Source of the DNA: Mycobacterium sp.
Lineage (GTDB): Bacteria; Actinomycetota; Actinomycetes; Mycobacteriales; Mycobacteriaceae
NCBI RefSeq assembly: GCF_002863225.1
Contig: NZ_PKEK01000079.1
Span: 1 to 64,000 of the forward strand
Reading direction: 5' to 3'
Length of the DNA stretch: 64,000 nucleotides
Positions 1 to 11,167 of this stretch are shown in pieces (position 1 is the first letter of the stretch; every line of letters starts with the position of its first letter). A model generated the notes under the pieces. The model made no database searches. It was not told the DNA's origin and worked only from the letters and a program-made list of their open reading frames with translations. The position numbers and the translations under genes were made by a program.

Positions 1-127
1 ATAGCCCCATCGTCTCGGCCTATCCGGCGCCACGATCGGGGTCGGGCAGGCGCGCCGCACGCGCGCATTCTCAGATGAGGCAACGACTACCCCTACGCGC
101 GCATTTTCGATGAGTCAACGCGGGGAT

Positions 128-157
128 TTGACGTTTGACCAGTACGGAGGCTACCGT
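128..157 (+). promoter_or_regulatory. Putative ilvB operon promoter (TTGACG-N18-TACCGT)
   Basis: TTGACG at 128-133 and TACCGT at 152-157, ending about 10 nt before the leader ORF. Confidence 0.5.
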
Positions 158-166
158 CGGGGGGCG

Positions 167-217
167 ATGAACACTTCTGGAGAGCTCGTAGTAATCCACA
201 TGCGCGTTGGTGCCTGA
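167..217 (+). CDS. Putative branched-chain amino acid leader peptide (MNTSGELVVIHMRVGA)
   Basis: Short ORF with an L-V-V-I run, located between promoter-like sequence and a terminator-like hairpin upstream of ilvB. Confidence 0.6.
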   Translation: MNTSGELVVIHMRVGA

Positions 218-241
218 CTGAACAAGTCGACCGACGCGCAA

Positions 242-276
242 CCCTCGTGCAGCTGCTGAGCTGACGGGGGTTTTTT
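242..276 (+). terminator. Intrinsic terminator / attenuator upstream of ilvB
   Basis: CCCTCGTGCAGCT-GCTG-AGCTGACGGGGG hairpin followed by TTTTTT. Confidence 0.65.
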
Positions 277-330
277 GTTGCCCGCCCCTTTCCAGAGCAA
301 ACGCACGACGAATAAGGACAAGAGGACCCC

Positions 331-2229
331 GTGAGCGCACCCACCAGATCGCACTCCGATCCGCAGGCAGCCGCTTCCAAGCCTGCCTCACCGGAGGTGG
401 CCCGTATCGCCACCGACGCGGCCAAGCAGGCCGCGAAACCGCCGACGGTCCGGCCGAAACATGTTGCGCCTGAGCAACTTACCGGCGCCCAGTCGGTTAT
501 CCGGTCGCTGGAAGAGCTCGACGTCGAGGTCATCTTCGGAATTCCCGGCGGCGCGGTGCTGCCGGTCTATGACCCGCTGTTCGACTCGGAGAAGTTGCGG
601 CACGTTCTGGTTCGTCACGAGCAGGGCGCCGGCCACGCCGCCAGCGGCTACGCGCACGCCACCGGGAAAGTCGGCGTGATGATGGCGACCTCCGGCCCCG
701 GCGCCACCAACCTGGTCACGCCGCTGGCCGATGCGCAGATGGACTCGATCCCGGTGGTCGCCGTGACCGGCCAGGTCGGGCGGGCGCTGATCGGTACGGA
801 CGCCTTCCAGGAGGCCGACATCTCCGGCATCACCATGCCGATCACCAAGCACAACTTCCTGGTTCGCAACGGCGACGAGATCCCCCGTGTGCTGGCCGAG
901 GCGTTCCACATCGCCAAGAGTGGACGCCCGGGCGCGGTGCTTGTCGACATTCCGAAGGACGTGCTGCAGGGCCAGTGCACCTTCAGCTGGCCGCCCCGGA
1001 TGGATCTGCCCGGCTACAAGCCGAACACCAAGCCGCACAACCGTCAGATCCACGAAGCCGCCAAGCTGATCGCTGCCGCGCGCAAGCCGGTGCTGTACGT
1101 GGGTGGCGGTGTCATCCGCGGCGAGGCCACCGAGGAGCTTCTCGAGCTGGCCGAGCTGACCGGCATCCCGGTGGTCACCACGCTGATGGCGCGCGGCGCG
1201 TTTCCGGACAGCCACCGCCAGCAACTGGGCATGCCCGGCATGCACGGCACCGTCTCCGCGGTGGCCGGGCTGCAGCGCAGCGACCTGCTGATCGCGCTGG
1301 GCACCCGTTTCGACGACCGGGTCACCGGTCAACTGGACTCGTTCGCGCCGGAGGCCAAGGTCATCCACGCCGACATCGACCCCGCGGAGATCGGCAAGAA
1401 CCGGCACGCCGACGTGCCGATCGTCGGAGACGTCAAGGCCGTCATCACCGAGCTGATCGCGGCGCTGCGGCACAAGCGCGAGTCGGGCGCCGAAGTGGCC
1501 GACATCGCCGAGTGGTGGAGCTATCTCGACGACGTCAAGGCCACCTTTCCGTTGAGCTATGGGCCGCAGAGCGATGGCAGCCTGAGCCCGGAGTACGTCA
1601 TCGAGAAGCTGGGCGAGATCGCCGGTCCCGAGGCGGTGTACGTCGCCGGCGTCGGTCAGCACCAGATGTGGGCCGCGCAGTTCGTCCGCTACGAGAAGCC
1701 CCGAACCTGGCTCAACTCGGGCGGTTTGGGCACCATGGGCTACGCGATCCCGGCGGCGATGGGTGCGAAGTTCGCCCGACCGGATGCCGAAGTGTGGGCG
1801 ATCGACGGCGACGGCTGCTTCCAGATGACCAACCAGGAGTTGGCCACCTGCGCGATCGAGGGCGCACCGATCAAGGTGGCGCTGATCAACAACGGCAACC
1901 TCGGCATGGTTCGGCAGTGGCAGACGCTGTTCTACGAGGAGCGCTACTCCCAGACCGACCTGGCCACCCACTCGCGGCGGATCCCGGACTTCGTCAAGTT
2001 GGCCGAGGCGCTCGGATGCGTCGGATTGCGTTGTGAGCGTGAAGAAGACGTCGTCGACGTGATCAACCAGGCTCGGGCGATCAACGACCGCCCGGTGGTG
2101 ATCGACTTCATCGTCGGCGCCGACGCGCAGGTCTGGCCGATGGTGGCCGCCGGCACCTCCAACGACGAGATCCAGGCCGCCCGCGGCATCCGCCCGCTGT
2201 TCGACGACGGCGTCGAGGGGCATGCCTGA
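331..2229 (+). CDS. ilvB: Acetolactate synthase large subunit
   Basis: ThDP-enzyme motifs ([24 protein letters not shown]); GTG start; followed by ilvN and ilvC. Confidence 0.97.
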   Translation: MSAPTRSHSDPQAAASKPASPEVARIATDAAKQAAKPPTVRPKHVAPEQLTGAQSVIRSLEELDVEVIFGIPGGAVLPVYDPLFDSEKLRHVLVRHEQGAGHAASGYAHATGKVGVMMATSGPGATNLVTPLADAQMDSIPVVAVTGQVGRALIGTDAFQEADISGITMPITKHNFLVRNGDEIPRVLAEAFHIAKSGRPGAVLVDIPKDVLQGQCTFSWPPRMDLPGYKPNTKPHNRQIHEAAKLIAAARKPVLYVGGGVIRGEATEELLELAELTGIPVVTTLMARGAFPDSHRQQLGMPGMHGTVSAVAGLQRSDLLIALGTRFDDRVTGQLDSFAPEAKVIHADIDPAEIGKNRHADVPIVGDVKAVITELIAALRHKRESGAEVADIAEWWSYLDDVKATFPLSYGPQSDGSLSPEYVIEKLGEIAGPEAVYVAGVGQHQMWAAQFVRYEKPRTWLNSGGLGTMGYAIPAAMGAKFARPDAEVWAIDGDGCFQMTNQELATCAIEGAPIKVALINNGNLGMVRQWQTLFYEERYSQTDLATHSRRIPDFVKLAEALGCVGLRCEREEDVVDVINQARAINDRPVVIDFIVGADAQVWPMVAAGTSNDEIQAARGIRPLFDDGVEGHA

Positions 2230-2744
2230 TGACCACTGGATCGACGACGACGCACACCCTTTCGGTGTTGGTCGAAGACAAGCCCGGTGTGCTGGCCCGT
2301 GTCGCGGCGTTGTTCTCCCGGCGCGGGTTCAACATCGAGTCGCTGGCCGTGGGTGCCACCGAACAGAAGGACATGTCGCGGATGACGATCGTGGTCTCCG
2401 CCGAGAGCACCCCGCTCGAGCAGATCACCAAGCAGCTCAACAAGTTGATCAACGTCATCAAGATCATCGAGCAGGACGACAACAGCTCGGTGTCCCGAGA
2501 GCTGGCGCTGATCAAGGTCCGAGCCGACGCCGGTAGTCGCAGTCAGGTGATCGAGGCGGTGAACCTGTTCCGCGGCAAGGTGATCGACGTGTCACCGGAA
2601 TCGCTGACCATCGAGGCCACCGGTGACCGCGGCAAACTGGAAGCACTGTTGAAGGTGCTCGAACCGTTCGGTATCCGCGAGATCGTGCAGTCGGGAGTGG
2701 TGTCGCTGTCCCGGGGACCGCGTGCCATCGGTACCGCCAAATAG
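2229..2744 (+). CDS. ilvN: Acetolactate synthase small (regulatory) subunit
   Basis: ACT domain (HTLSVLVEDKPGVLARVAALFSRRGFNIESL); 1-nt overlap with ilvB stop. Confidence 0.97.
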   Translation: MTTGSTTTHTLSVLVEDKPGVLARVAALFSRRGFNIESLAVGATEQKDMSRMTIVVSAESTPLEQITKQLNKLINVIKIIEQDDNSSVSRELALIKVRADAGSRSQVIEAVNLFRGKVIDVSPESLTIEATGDRGKLEALLKVLEPFGIREIVQSGVVSLSRGPRAIGTAK

Positions 2745-2761
2745 CCAATTCATTTCAGTAA

Positions 2762-3811
<1,050 letters not shown>

Positions 3812-3826
3812 ATCTCTGGCGCTTTC

Positions 3827-3863
3827 GACGCCGAGCGGCCCGGCCAGCCGGGCGCTCGGCGTC
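3827..3863. terminator. Strong hairpin downstream of ilvC
   Basis: GACGCCGAGCG...CGCTCGGCGTC perfect 11-bp stem. Confidence 0.6.
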
Positions 3864-3865
3864 AC

Positions 3866-3889
3866 GCGCCCGCCTGGCCGGGCGGGCGC
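3866..3889. terminator. Second hairpin downstream of ilvC
   Basis: GCGCCCGCC...GGCGGGCGC inverted repeat. Confidence 0.45.
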
Positions 3890-3990
3890 TCTTGCGCATC
3901 TTGCGCACTTGCACATCTTGCGCACTTGCGCATCGAAATCGACGCTAGCGTGGCAGTTTTCGGCGTGTCGTCGCGCTAGTGTCGATCTCG

Positions 3991-4461
3991 CTATTCGGGT
4001 GGGTCTACTCGAGCGCCGAACACCGGCTGTCGCACGCCGCCGTTGCTGAATTCCGGACACCAGGGCCGGTGCCCATTGTCGTCGGCCCAGACTAACTGCA
4101 GGGCCTGCACGTCGGGGCCGTACAGCGCGATGGCCATGCGCAGGTGAGCATCGGGATGTTCTACCTGAACCACGCAGACTTCCACCTCAACACCAATGAA
4201 GATGAAGTCGCCCGGCACCGGTCTTCCGCCGTTCACCAGGTAATCGGCGACGCTGTTCAGGGTCAGCGTCGCCCGCTCTGGGGGCATCCCCGTCACCATC
4301 AGTTCGGGTAGCCCTCGAGAGTGCAATCCGATCGTGTACGCGAACGGTCTGCGTTCGCTTTCCACGAATTGCACTGCCCAACCGTGCTCGCTCACCGTCT
4401 GGCGAAGGACATCCAGCCATTCCTGCATGGTGGCCTCTGGGTGATCGCATTTCCAGCACAT
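3991..4461 (-). CDS. DUF4262-type protein
   Basis: MCWKCDHPEATMQEWLDVLRQTV... FAYTIGLHSRGLPELMVTGMP; start chosen at MCWKCD. Confidence 0.75.
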   Translation of the reverse strand: MCWKCDHPEATMQEWLDVLRQTVSEHGWAVQFVESERRPFAYTIGLHSRGLPELMVTGMPPERATLTLNSVADYLVNGGRPVPGDFIFIGVEVEVCVVQVEHPDAHLRMAIALYGPDVQALQLVWADDNGHRPWCPEFSNGGVRQPVFGARVDPPE

Positions 4462-4620
4462 CGGTCTTCTCCTGTCGTCGTACTTGACGACAGGATTCAC
4501 CCGGACACCGACATGGCGCCGAACGTGCACTCAGGACGAAATTTTGGCGATTTTCTCGCGCTGAATGCACGCTCGGCGCTGCTAGCGGGTCCGATCGGCG
4601 ACCGTTTACAAACGCGACCA

Positions 4621-4730
4621 GGCCTGACGGCGGTGACCCGCTGCGCCCGGCTTCGCCGCGCTTGCGATCACCGCGGGCCTGACGGCGGTGACCCGCTGCG
4701 CCCGGCTTCGCCGCGCTTGCGATCACCGCA
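4621..4730. repeat. Two tandem copies of a 55-bp unit upstream of serA
   Basis: ggcctgacggcggtgacccgctgcgcccggcttcgccgcgcttgcgatcaccgc[g/a] at 4621-4675 and 4676-4730, differing only at the last base. Confidence 0.95.
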
Positions 4731-4743
4731 TAGGCTTGCCCGC

Positions 4744-6330
4744 GTGAGCCTGCCTGTTGTTCTCATCGCTGACAAACTTGCCGAATCAACCGTCGCCGCG
4801 CTCGGCGACCAGGTCGAGGTCCGCTGGGTGGATGGCCCGGACCGGCCGAAGCTGCTCGCGGCGGTACCCGAAGCCGACGCGCTGCTGGTCCGCTCCGCGA
4901 CCACCGTCGACGCGGAGGTGCTCGACGCGGCGCCGAAGCTCAAGATCGTCGCCCGCGCCGGCGTCGGCTTGGACAACGTCGACGTGAAGACCGCCACCGA
5001 ACGCGGGGTGCTGGTCGTCAACGCGCCGACCTCGAACATCCACAGCGCCGCCGAGCACGCGCTGGCGCTGCTGCTGTCGGCCGCCCGACAGATCCCGGCA
5101 GCCGACGCCACGCTGCGTGAGCACGCCTGGAAGCGCTCGTCGTTCTCGGGCACCGAGATCTTCGGCAAGACCGTCGGTGTCGTCGGTCTGGGCCGGATCG
5201 GGCAGCTCGTCGCGCAGCGCCTGGCCGCGTTCGAGGCCCACATCGTGGCCTACGACCCCTACGTGTCGGCGGCGCGCGCGGCGCAGCTCGGCATCGAGTT
5301 GCTGACGCTGGAGGAGCTGCTCGGCCGGGCCGACTTCATCTCGGTCCACTTGCCGAAAACCCCTGAGACGGCAGGCCTGATCGACAAAGAGGCGCTGGCG
5401 AAAACCAAGCCCGGTGTGATCATCGTCAACGCCGCCCGCGGTGGACTGATCGACGAGGCCGCGCTGGCCGATGCCATCACCAGCGGTCACGTGCGCGCCG
5501 CCGGTCTGGATGTGTACTCCAAAGAACCGTGCACCGACAGCCCACTGTTCGAGCTGTCCCAGGTCGTGGTGACGCCGCACCTCGGCGCGTCGACCGAGGA
5601 AGCCCAGGACCGGGCCGGCACCGACGTGGCCGCCAGCGTGAAGCTGGCGCTGGCCGGAGAATTCGTCCCCGACGCGGTCAACGTCGGCGGTGGAACCGTC
5701 AGCGAAGAGGTATCGCCGTGGCTGGATCTGGTGCGCAAGCTCGGTGTGCTGGCCGGCGCACTCAGCGAGGAGCTACCCAACTCGCTGTCGGTGCAGGTAC
5801 GCGGCGAGCTGGCCGGCGAAGACGTTGAGGTGCTTCGACTTTCGGCGTTGCGCGGGCTGTTCTCGGCAGTCATCGAAGACCAGGTGACGTTCGTCAACGC
5901 ACCGGCGATCGCCGAGGAGCGCGGCGTAGCCGCCGACATCAGCACCGCCACTGAGAGCCCCAACCACCGCAGCGTCGTCGACGTGCGGGCGGTGGCTGCG
6001 GACGGATCGGTGGTCAATGTGGCCGGTGCGCTGTCCGGTCCGCAACAGGTCGAGAAGATCGTCCAGATCAACGGCCGCAACTTCGACCTGCGCGCCCAGG
6101 GCATTTATCTCGTCATCAATTACGCCGATCAGCCTGGGGCACTGGGCAAGATCGGCACACTGCTGGGCACCGCCGGGGTCAACATCCAGGCCGCCCAGCT
6201 GTCCGAGGATGCCGAAGGCCCGGCCGCGACGATCCTGCTGCGCGTCGATCGCGAGGTTCCGGCCGATGTGCGCACCGAGATCCGGTCCGCGGTCTCGGCC
6301 AACAAGCTCGAAGTGGTTGACCTGTCGTGA
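4744..6330 (+). CDS. serA: D-3-phosphoglycerate dehydrogenase
   Basis: [20 protein letters not shown] motif, C-terminal ACT domain; GTG start ([12 protein letters not shown]) inside the longer ORF. Confidence 0.95.
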   Translation: MSLPVVLIADKLAESTVAALGDQVEVRWVDGPDRPKLLAAVPEADALLVRSATTVDAEVLDAAPKLKIVARAGVGLDNVDVKTATERGVLVVNAPTSNIHSAAEHALALLLSAARQIPAADATLREHAWKRSSFSGTEIFGKTVGVVGLGRIGQLVAQRLAAFEAHIVAYDPYVSAARAAQLGIELLTLEELLGRADFISVHLPKTPETAGLIDKEALAKTKPGVIIVNAARGGLIDEAALADAITSGHVRAAGLDVYSKEPCTDSPLFELSQVVVTPHLGASTEEAQDRAGTDVAASVKLALAGEFVPDAVNVGGGTVSEEVSPWLDLVRKLGVLAGALSEELPNSLSVQVRGELAGEDVEVLRLSALRGLFSAVIEDQVTFVNAPAIAEERGVAADISTATESPNHRSVVDVRAVAADGSVVNVAGALSGPQQVEKIVQINGRNFDLRAQGIYLVINYADQPGALGKIGTLLGTAGVNIQAAQLSEDAEGPAATILLRVDREVPADVRTEIRSAVSANKLEVVDLS

Positions 6331-7337
6331 AACTCGCCGTCATTCCGGGTGACGGGATCGGGCCGGAGGTGATCGCCGAGGCGGTCAAGGTTCTGGACAC
6401 GGTGCTGCCCGGTGTGGATAAGACGCACTACGACCTGGGCGCCAAGCGATTTCATGCGACCGGCGAACTGCTGCCTGATGCGACGGTCGCCGAGCTACGT
6501 GAGCACGACGCGATCTTGCTGGGTGCGATCGGCGACCCGTCGGTGCCCAGCGGCGTCCTGGAGCGGGGCCTGTTGCTGCGGCTGCGATTCGAGCTCGACC
6601 ATCACGTCAACCTGCGGCCGGGCCGGCTCTACCCGGGCGTGAGCAGCCCGCTGGCCGGCAACCCGGAGATCGACTTCGTGGTGATCCGTGAGGGCACCGA
6701 GGGCCCCTACACCGGGACCGGCGGCGCGATCCGCGTCGGAACCCCGCACGAGGTGGCCACCGAGGTCAGCACCAACACCGCATTCGGTATTCGCCGCGTC
6801 GTCGAAGACGCGTTCGCGCGCGCCCAACAGCGTCGCAAGCATTTGACGCTGGTGCACAAGACGAACGTGCTGACCTTCGCCGGGTCGTTGTGGTCGCGGA
6901 CCGTGGCCGAGGTCGGCGAGAAGTATCCCGCGGTCGAGGTGGCGTACCAGCATGTCGATGCCGCGACCATCCACCTCGTCACCGACCCCGGTCGTTTCGA
7001 CGTGATCGTCACCGACAATCTGTTCGGCGACATCATCACCGACCTGGCCGCGGCCGTCTGCGGCGGAATCGGGTTGGCGGCCAGTGGAAACATCGACGCG
7101 ACGCGCACCAACCCGTCGATGTTCGAGCCCGTGCACGGCAGTGCGCCCGACATCGCCGGCGAAGGGATCGCCGATCCGACCGCGGCGGTTATGTCGGTGG
7201 CGCTACTGCTTTCCCACGTCGGCGAAGACGCTGCCGCCGCGCGAGTGGACCGGGCCGTGGCTTCCCATCTGGCCAGTCGCCCGAGCGGAAAGCTATCCAC
7301 CGCCGAAGTCGGCGAAAGGATAGTGTCCGCGCTCTAG
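6327..7337 (+). CDS. leuB: 3-isopropylmalate dehydrogenase
   Basis: [23 protein letters not shown] overlap with serA stop. Confidence 0.97.
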   Translation: MKLAVIPGDGIGPEVIAEAVKVLDTVLPGVDKTHYDLGAKRFHATGELLPDATVAELREHDAILLGAIGDPSVPSGVLERGLLLRLRFELDHHVNLRPGRLYPGVSSPLAGNPEIDFVVIREGTEGPYTGTGGAIRVGTPHEVATEVSTNTAFGIRRVVEDAFARAQQRRKHLTLVHKTNVLTFAGSLWSRTVAEVGEKYPAVEVAYQHVDAATIHLVTDPGRFDVIVTDNLFGDIITDLAAAVCGGIGLAASGNIDATRTNPSMFEPVHGSAPDIAGEGIADPTAAVMSVALLLSHVGEDAAAARVDRAVASHLASRPSGKLSTAEVGERIVSAL

Positions 7338-8538
7338 TCTCCAGGCCCGGCGGCAGCGTCCTGGCCGGCACGATGGGTACCGCGAGCAGTGGGAAGAGCG
7401 CGCAGACAACGAATCCCGGCGGATAGCCATGGGTGGCGATCAACGCACCGAATACCGGTGGTGCGCCGGCGGCCATCAATCGCTGATAGGTGTTCTGCAG
7501 CCCGAGTGCGCGTCCACTCCAGAACGGCCCGGCGTACTCGGTGATCGCCGTTGACTCCAACCCGTTGTCGAGCACGGCGACCACGGAGGCGGCCACCATC
7601 AACGGCACCGCGATCGACGACCGCAGGTTGTCGGCGAACGCCAGGCCGAACAGCACCAGCGTCCCCGCTACCGACATGATCCGGACCGGAACCAACCGCG
7701 ACCCCACCCGGTCGGACCATCGACCGACCGCGACGCGCCCCACCGCGCCGAGTAGTTGTGACAGCGTGACGAGGCTCCCCGCCAACGCAATTGAGCATTT
7801 GTAGTTGGCGATCAGCCAGACCAGCATGAAGGTCACCGTCACCGTCTGCGGGACCATCAGCAGCGCCGAAACGGCGTGGATCCGTCGCAGTACCCGGGAC
7901 CGTCGATACGGGTTGGCCCGTTCTTCCGGGGTGGCCTCGTCCCACTCCTTGCGTGGTGGGTCGGTGATGGCCACCACGCTGAGCAAAGCCGCCCCCGCGC
8001 ACAGGATCGCGGGAAAGATCAGGGCCGACGTCGCGATCCTGGATTGTATTGCGAATTCGGGAATAACCAACGCGCCCAACGCAATTCCGAGCGGCTGCGC
8101 GGCCTGCCGGACGCCCATCGCGAGGCCGCGTTGTTCTGGCGGGAACCAGCCGGAGACGAGCCGGCCGCCGGCCGAATTGCAACTCGCCGCCGCCATGCCG
8201 CCGATGAACAGCCACGCCGCGAATGCGAGCATCGAGTGCATATTGGCCGCGGCATAGGCCGCGCCCGCAGTCAGCGCCGAACCGATTGTCAGCACGATCC
8301 GTTCGCCCACCCGGTCGAGCACGTAACCCCACAGGATCAATGTCGCCACCATGCCGAAGCTCGGCATCGACGACAACAATCCGGCTTCGGCCAGCGGTGT
8401 GCCCAGATCTTCCTTGAGCGCGGGAATCATGAACGCGACACCGTTGATGAAGACGAACGCGCTCGCGGTCACCAAGAGCGAGACGATGACGATCGCCCAG
8501 CGCCGGCCTGCGCTGAGCACGACCGCGTCCGAAGTCAT
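7189..8538 (-). CDS. MFS transporter
   Basis: 12-TM-like MFS protein ([28 protein letters not shown]...); position matches Rv2994; C-terminus overlaps the leuB 3' end convergently. Confidence 0.85.
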   Translation of the reverse strand: MTSDAVVLSAGRRWAIVIVSLLVTASAFVFINGVAFMIPALKEDLGTPLAEAGLLSSMPSFGMVATLILWGYVLDRVGERIVLTIGSALTAGAAYAAANMHSMLAFAAWLFIGGMAAASCNSAGGRLVSGWFPPEQRGLAMGVRQAAQPLGIALGALVIPEFAIQSRIATSALIFPAILCAGAALLSVVAITDPPRKEWDEATPEERANPYRRSRVLRRIHAVSALLMVPQTVTVTFMLVWLIANYKCSIALAGSLVTLSQLLGAVGRVAVGRWSDRVGSRLVPVRIMSVAGTLVLFGLAFADNLRSSIAVPLMVAASVVAVLDNGLESTAITEYAGPFWSGRALGLQNTYQRLMAAGAPPVFGALIATHGYPPGFVVCALFPLLAVPIVPARTLPPGLETRARTLSFRRLRRWIAFRSGDWPDGKPRPGPLARRQRLRRRGKAVAPPT

Positions 8539-8629
8539 GATCAATGCTTGCACAGCGCGATGAAAGCCGCGGTCGAAGCGACGACCCCGGCTGCGTCGAC
8601 GACGTCGGCCGATCGCTAGGCTCGAGCGA

Positions 8630-9418
8630 ATGCGCCTTGGCCGAATTGCCAGTCCCGATGGTGTCGCGTTCGTCTCCATCGAGGGCGAGCCCGACGACAT
8701 GACCGTTCGCGAGATCGCCGAGCACCCGTTCGGCACTCCCACCTTCACCGGCCGCTCCTGGCCGCTGGCCGACGTGCGGCTGCTGGCCCCGATCTTGGCC
8801 AGCAAGGTGGTCTGCATCGGGAAGAACTACGCCGACCACATCGCCGAGATGGGTGGCCAGACCGGGCCCGTGCCGGCCGATCCGGTGATCTTCCTCAAGC
8901 CCAACACCGCGATCATCGGACCGAATGTGCCGATTCGGTTGCCGGCCAACGCATCGCCGGTGCATTTCGAAGGCGAGTTGGCGGCCGTCATCAGCCGTCC
9001 CTGCAAGGACGTCACGGCCGATCGGGCGGCCGAGAGCATTCTCGGCTACACGATTGCCAACGACGTGTCCGCGCGCGACCAACAGAAATCCGACGGCCAG
9101 TGGACCAGGGCCAAGGGCCACGACACGTTCTGCCCGGTCGGACCCTGGATCGAGACCGAGGTCGACCCCGCCGATCTGTCGCTGCGTACCGAGGTAAACG
9201 GCGAGGTCAAGCAGGACAGCCGAACGTCGCTGATGATCCACGACGTCGGGGCGATCGTGGAATGGATATCCGGCGTGATGACCCTGCTGCCGGGAGATCT
9301 GATCCTGACCGGCACACCCGCCGGCGTCGGACCGATCGTGGACGGCGACCTCGTCAACATCAGCATCTCCGGCATCGGGACGTTGTCGAACCCGGTTGTG
9401 CAGAAGCAGGATTCGTAG
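8630..9418 (+). CDS. Fumarylacetoacetate hydrolase family protein
   Basis: VVCIGKNYADHIAEMGG, HFEGELAAVI, GDLILTGTPAGVGP motifs; Rv2993c-like. Confidence 0.93.
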   Translation: MRLGRIASPDGVAFVSIEGEPDDMTVREIAEHPFGTPTFTGRSWPLADVRLLAPILASKVVCIGKNYADHIAEMGGQTGPVPADPVIFLKPNTAIIGPNVPIRLPANASPVHFEGELAAVISRPCKDVTADRAAESILGYTIANDVSARDQQKSDGQWTRAKGHDTFCPVGPWIETEVDPADLSLRTEVNGEVKQDSRTSLMIHDVGAIVEWISGVMTLLPGDLILTGTPAGVGPIVDGDLVNISISGIGTLSNPVVQKQDS

Positions 9419-9608
9419 CGCCCGCGGCCGGCTGGACGCGGCGGCCGGGGTCGGTCGCGATCGGCCGCCGGCGGGGGGTCGGGCGCTGGTGAGAGGCGAG
9501 TCGTTTGTTTGGTAGTCTGCTCGTCGGCCCACAACGGCTGGCAGCATTGCCCGTACGACCGCTGAGCGTTCACAGGCAGGGCTCTGACCAGCAGTTATAG
9601 GCAGCCGA

Positions 9609-9680
9609 TGGGGTATGGTGTAATTGGCAACACAGCGGTTTCTGGTACCGCCATTCTAGGTTCGAGTCCTGGTACCCCAG
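9609..9680 (+). tRNA. tRNA-Gln (anticodon CTG)
   Basis: TGGGGTA/TACCCCA acceptor stem, anticodon loop TTCTGGT, T-arm GGTTCGAGTCC. Confidence 0.95.
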
Positions 9681-9763
9681 CTGAATTTTCCAAGTTCGTT
9701 CCACCCCACAGCGATTAGGTGGGCGTGCTGCAGTCAGCTATGCTGGCTGCTCGGATCGGTTCC

Positions 9764-9836
9764 GGCCCCGTCGTCTAGCGGCCTAGGACGCCGCCCTCTC
9801 ACGGCGGTAGCGTGGGTTCGAATCCCATCGGGGCTA
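9764..9836 (+). tRNA. tRNA-Glu (anticodon CTC)
   Basis: GGCCCCG/CGGGGCT acceptor stem, anticodon CTC in CCCTCTCACGG, T-arm GTGGGTTCGAATCCCAT. Confidence 0.93.
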
Positions 9837-9855
9837 CTCATCCAAGCCAGCTGCA

Positions 9856-10356
9856 CTAGCTGGCTGCAGGAGCGGTCGAACCGCCCACCGGCATCGCCGG
9901 TATTCCGAGCTTGCGGTGATCCCACGAACGCGTGCGCTGGGCGGCGATGCGCACGGCGACGCGCTTGTTCATCATCATGTCGACGGCGGGCTTCATTTCT
10001 TCCGTGTACGGCCCGGTGTAACGCTCCCAGACGCTGACCCCGACCCGGAAGATCGTGTCCGGGTCGTCGACGATCTCGGCGAGGCCTTCGAAGGAGACAC
10101 CGCGCAGGGTGTCATAGGTGTCGCCGTCTTCGATCATGAAGCTCACGCGGGGATCGCGTTTGAGGTTGACCGCCTTCTGCGACTTGGCTTTGGTCTCGAG
10201 CCAGATCTCACCGTCGACCACGCCGTACCACATCGCGGTCAAGTGCGGCTGTCCGTCAACGCCGATGGTGGCCAGCGTGCCGGTTCGGCTGCTGGTGACG
10301 AAGTCGGTGATTTCGCCCTCGGACATGACGATCTGCGTGCGCTGGTTGGTTCCCAT
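9856..10356 (-). CDS. Pyridoxamine 5'-phosphate oxidase / F420-type split-barrel family protein
   Basis: TLATIGVDGQPHLTAMWYGVVDGEIWLETKAKSQKAVNLKRDPRVSFMIE; Rv2991-like. Confidence 0.85.
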   Translation of the reverse strand: MGTNQRTQIVMSEGEITDFVTSSRTGTLATIGVDGQPHLTAMWYGVVDGEIWLETKAKSQKAVNLKRDPRVSFMIEDGDTYDTLRGVSFEGLAEIVDDPDTIFRVGVSVWERYTGPYTEEMKPAVDMMMNKRVAVRIAAQRTRSWDHRKLGIPAMPVGGSTAPAAS

Positions 10357-10414
10357 GGCGACAGTGTCTCAGGTCACGAATGCCGGCGATGCGCCACCGG
10401 CGATGCGACACGCT

Positions 10415-11116
10415 TCACAGTCGCTTGGTCAATGCGTCGGCGGCCGCCAGCAGGTCGGCGGCCCAGCGTGCGCCCGGTCGGCGGCCCATGCGATCGATCG
10501 GGCCCGACACTGAGATGGCCGCCACCACCGACCCCTGGGAATCACGTACCGGCGCAGACACACTCGCCACGCCCGGTTCGCGCTCGGCGGCACTCTGGGC
10601 CCATCCGCGTCGTCGTACTTCGGCCAGGGTGCGATCGCTGAACTTGGCGTCGGGCAGCACCGCTGCCCGGGTGGAGTCGTCGCCGAAGGCCAGCAACACC
10701 TTGGCGCCGGACCCGGCAGTCATCGGCAACCGGGCGCCGACCAGGACGGTATCGCGCAGCCCTGCAGGAGGTTCCACGGCGGCGATGCATATCCGCGACG
10801 TGCCTTCGCGCCGGTACAGCTGCACGCTCTCGCCGGTGATCTCCCGTAATCGTGGCAGCACGGTCGCGCTGGCGGTCAGCAGTGGGTCACTGACCTGAGC
10901 TGCCAATTCGCTGAGCGCCGGGCCCAACCGCCACCGCCCCTCGCCGTCGCGCGCGAGTAGACGGTGCACTTCCAGGCCCGCGGCCAGCCGGTGGGCTGTG
11001 GCTCTGGGCAGGCCGGTGCGTTCGCACAATTCAGCCAGCCCGCAGGGTGATTCCGCGATCGTCCGCAATACCCCCACGGCTTTGTCGAGAACGCCGATGC
11101 CGCTATCCTGTCTCAC
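10415..11116 (-). CDS. IclR family transcriptional regulator
   Basis: [44 protein letters not shown] wHTH; divergent from leuC (Rv2989-like). Confidence 0.93.
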   Translation of the reverse strand: MRQDSGIGVLDKAVGVLRTIAESPCGLAELCERTGLPRATAHRLAAGLEVHRLLARDGEGRWRLGPALSELAAQVSDPLLTASATVLPRLREITGESVQLYRREGTSRICIAAVEPPAGLRDTVLVGARLPMTAGSGAKVLLAFGDDSTRAAVLPDAKFSDRTLAEVRRRGWAQSAAEREPGVASVSAPVRDSQGSVVAAISVSGPIDRMGRRPGARWAADLLAAADALTKRL

Positions 11117-11167
11117 AGAGAGATACTAACGTCTCGCATAGTGAGATCGACGAATTGGGATGACCTG

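Noticed and set aside
388-2223. 611-aa antisense ORF opposite ilvB
   Set aside because: Codon-complement shadow ORF of ilvB with no motif support.
4321-4743. N-terminal extension of the 669-aa serA ORF
   Set aside because: It is antisense to the DUF4262 gene and runs through the tandem repeat; homology begins at [13 protein letters not shown].
7334-9547. 737-aa minus-strand ORF
   Set aside because: Alternative frame over the MFS gene and the FAH-family gene; low-complexity Arg/Gly composition, no domain.
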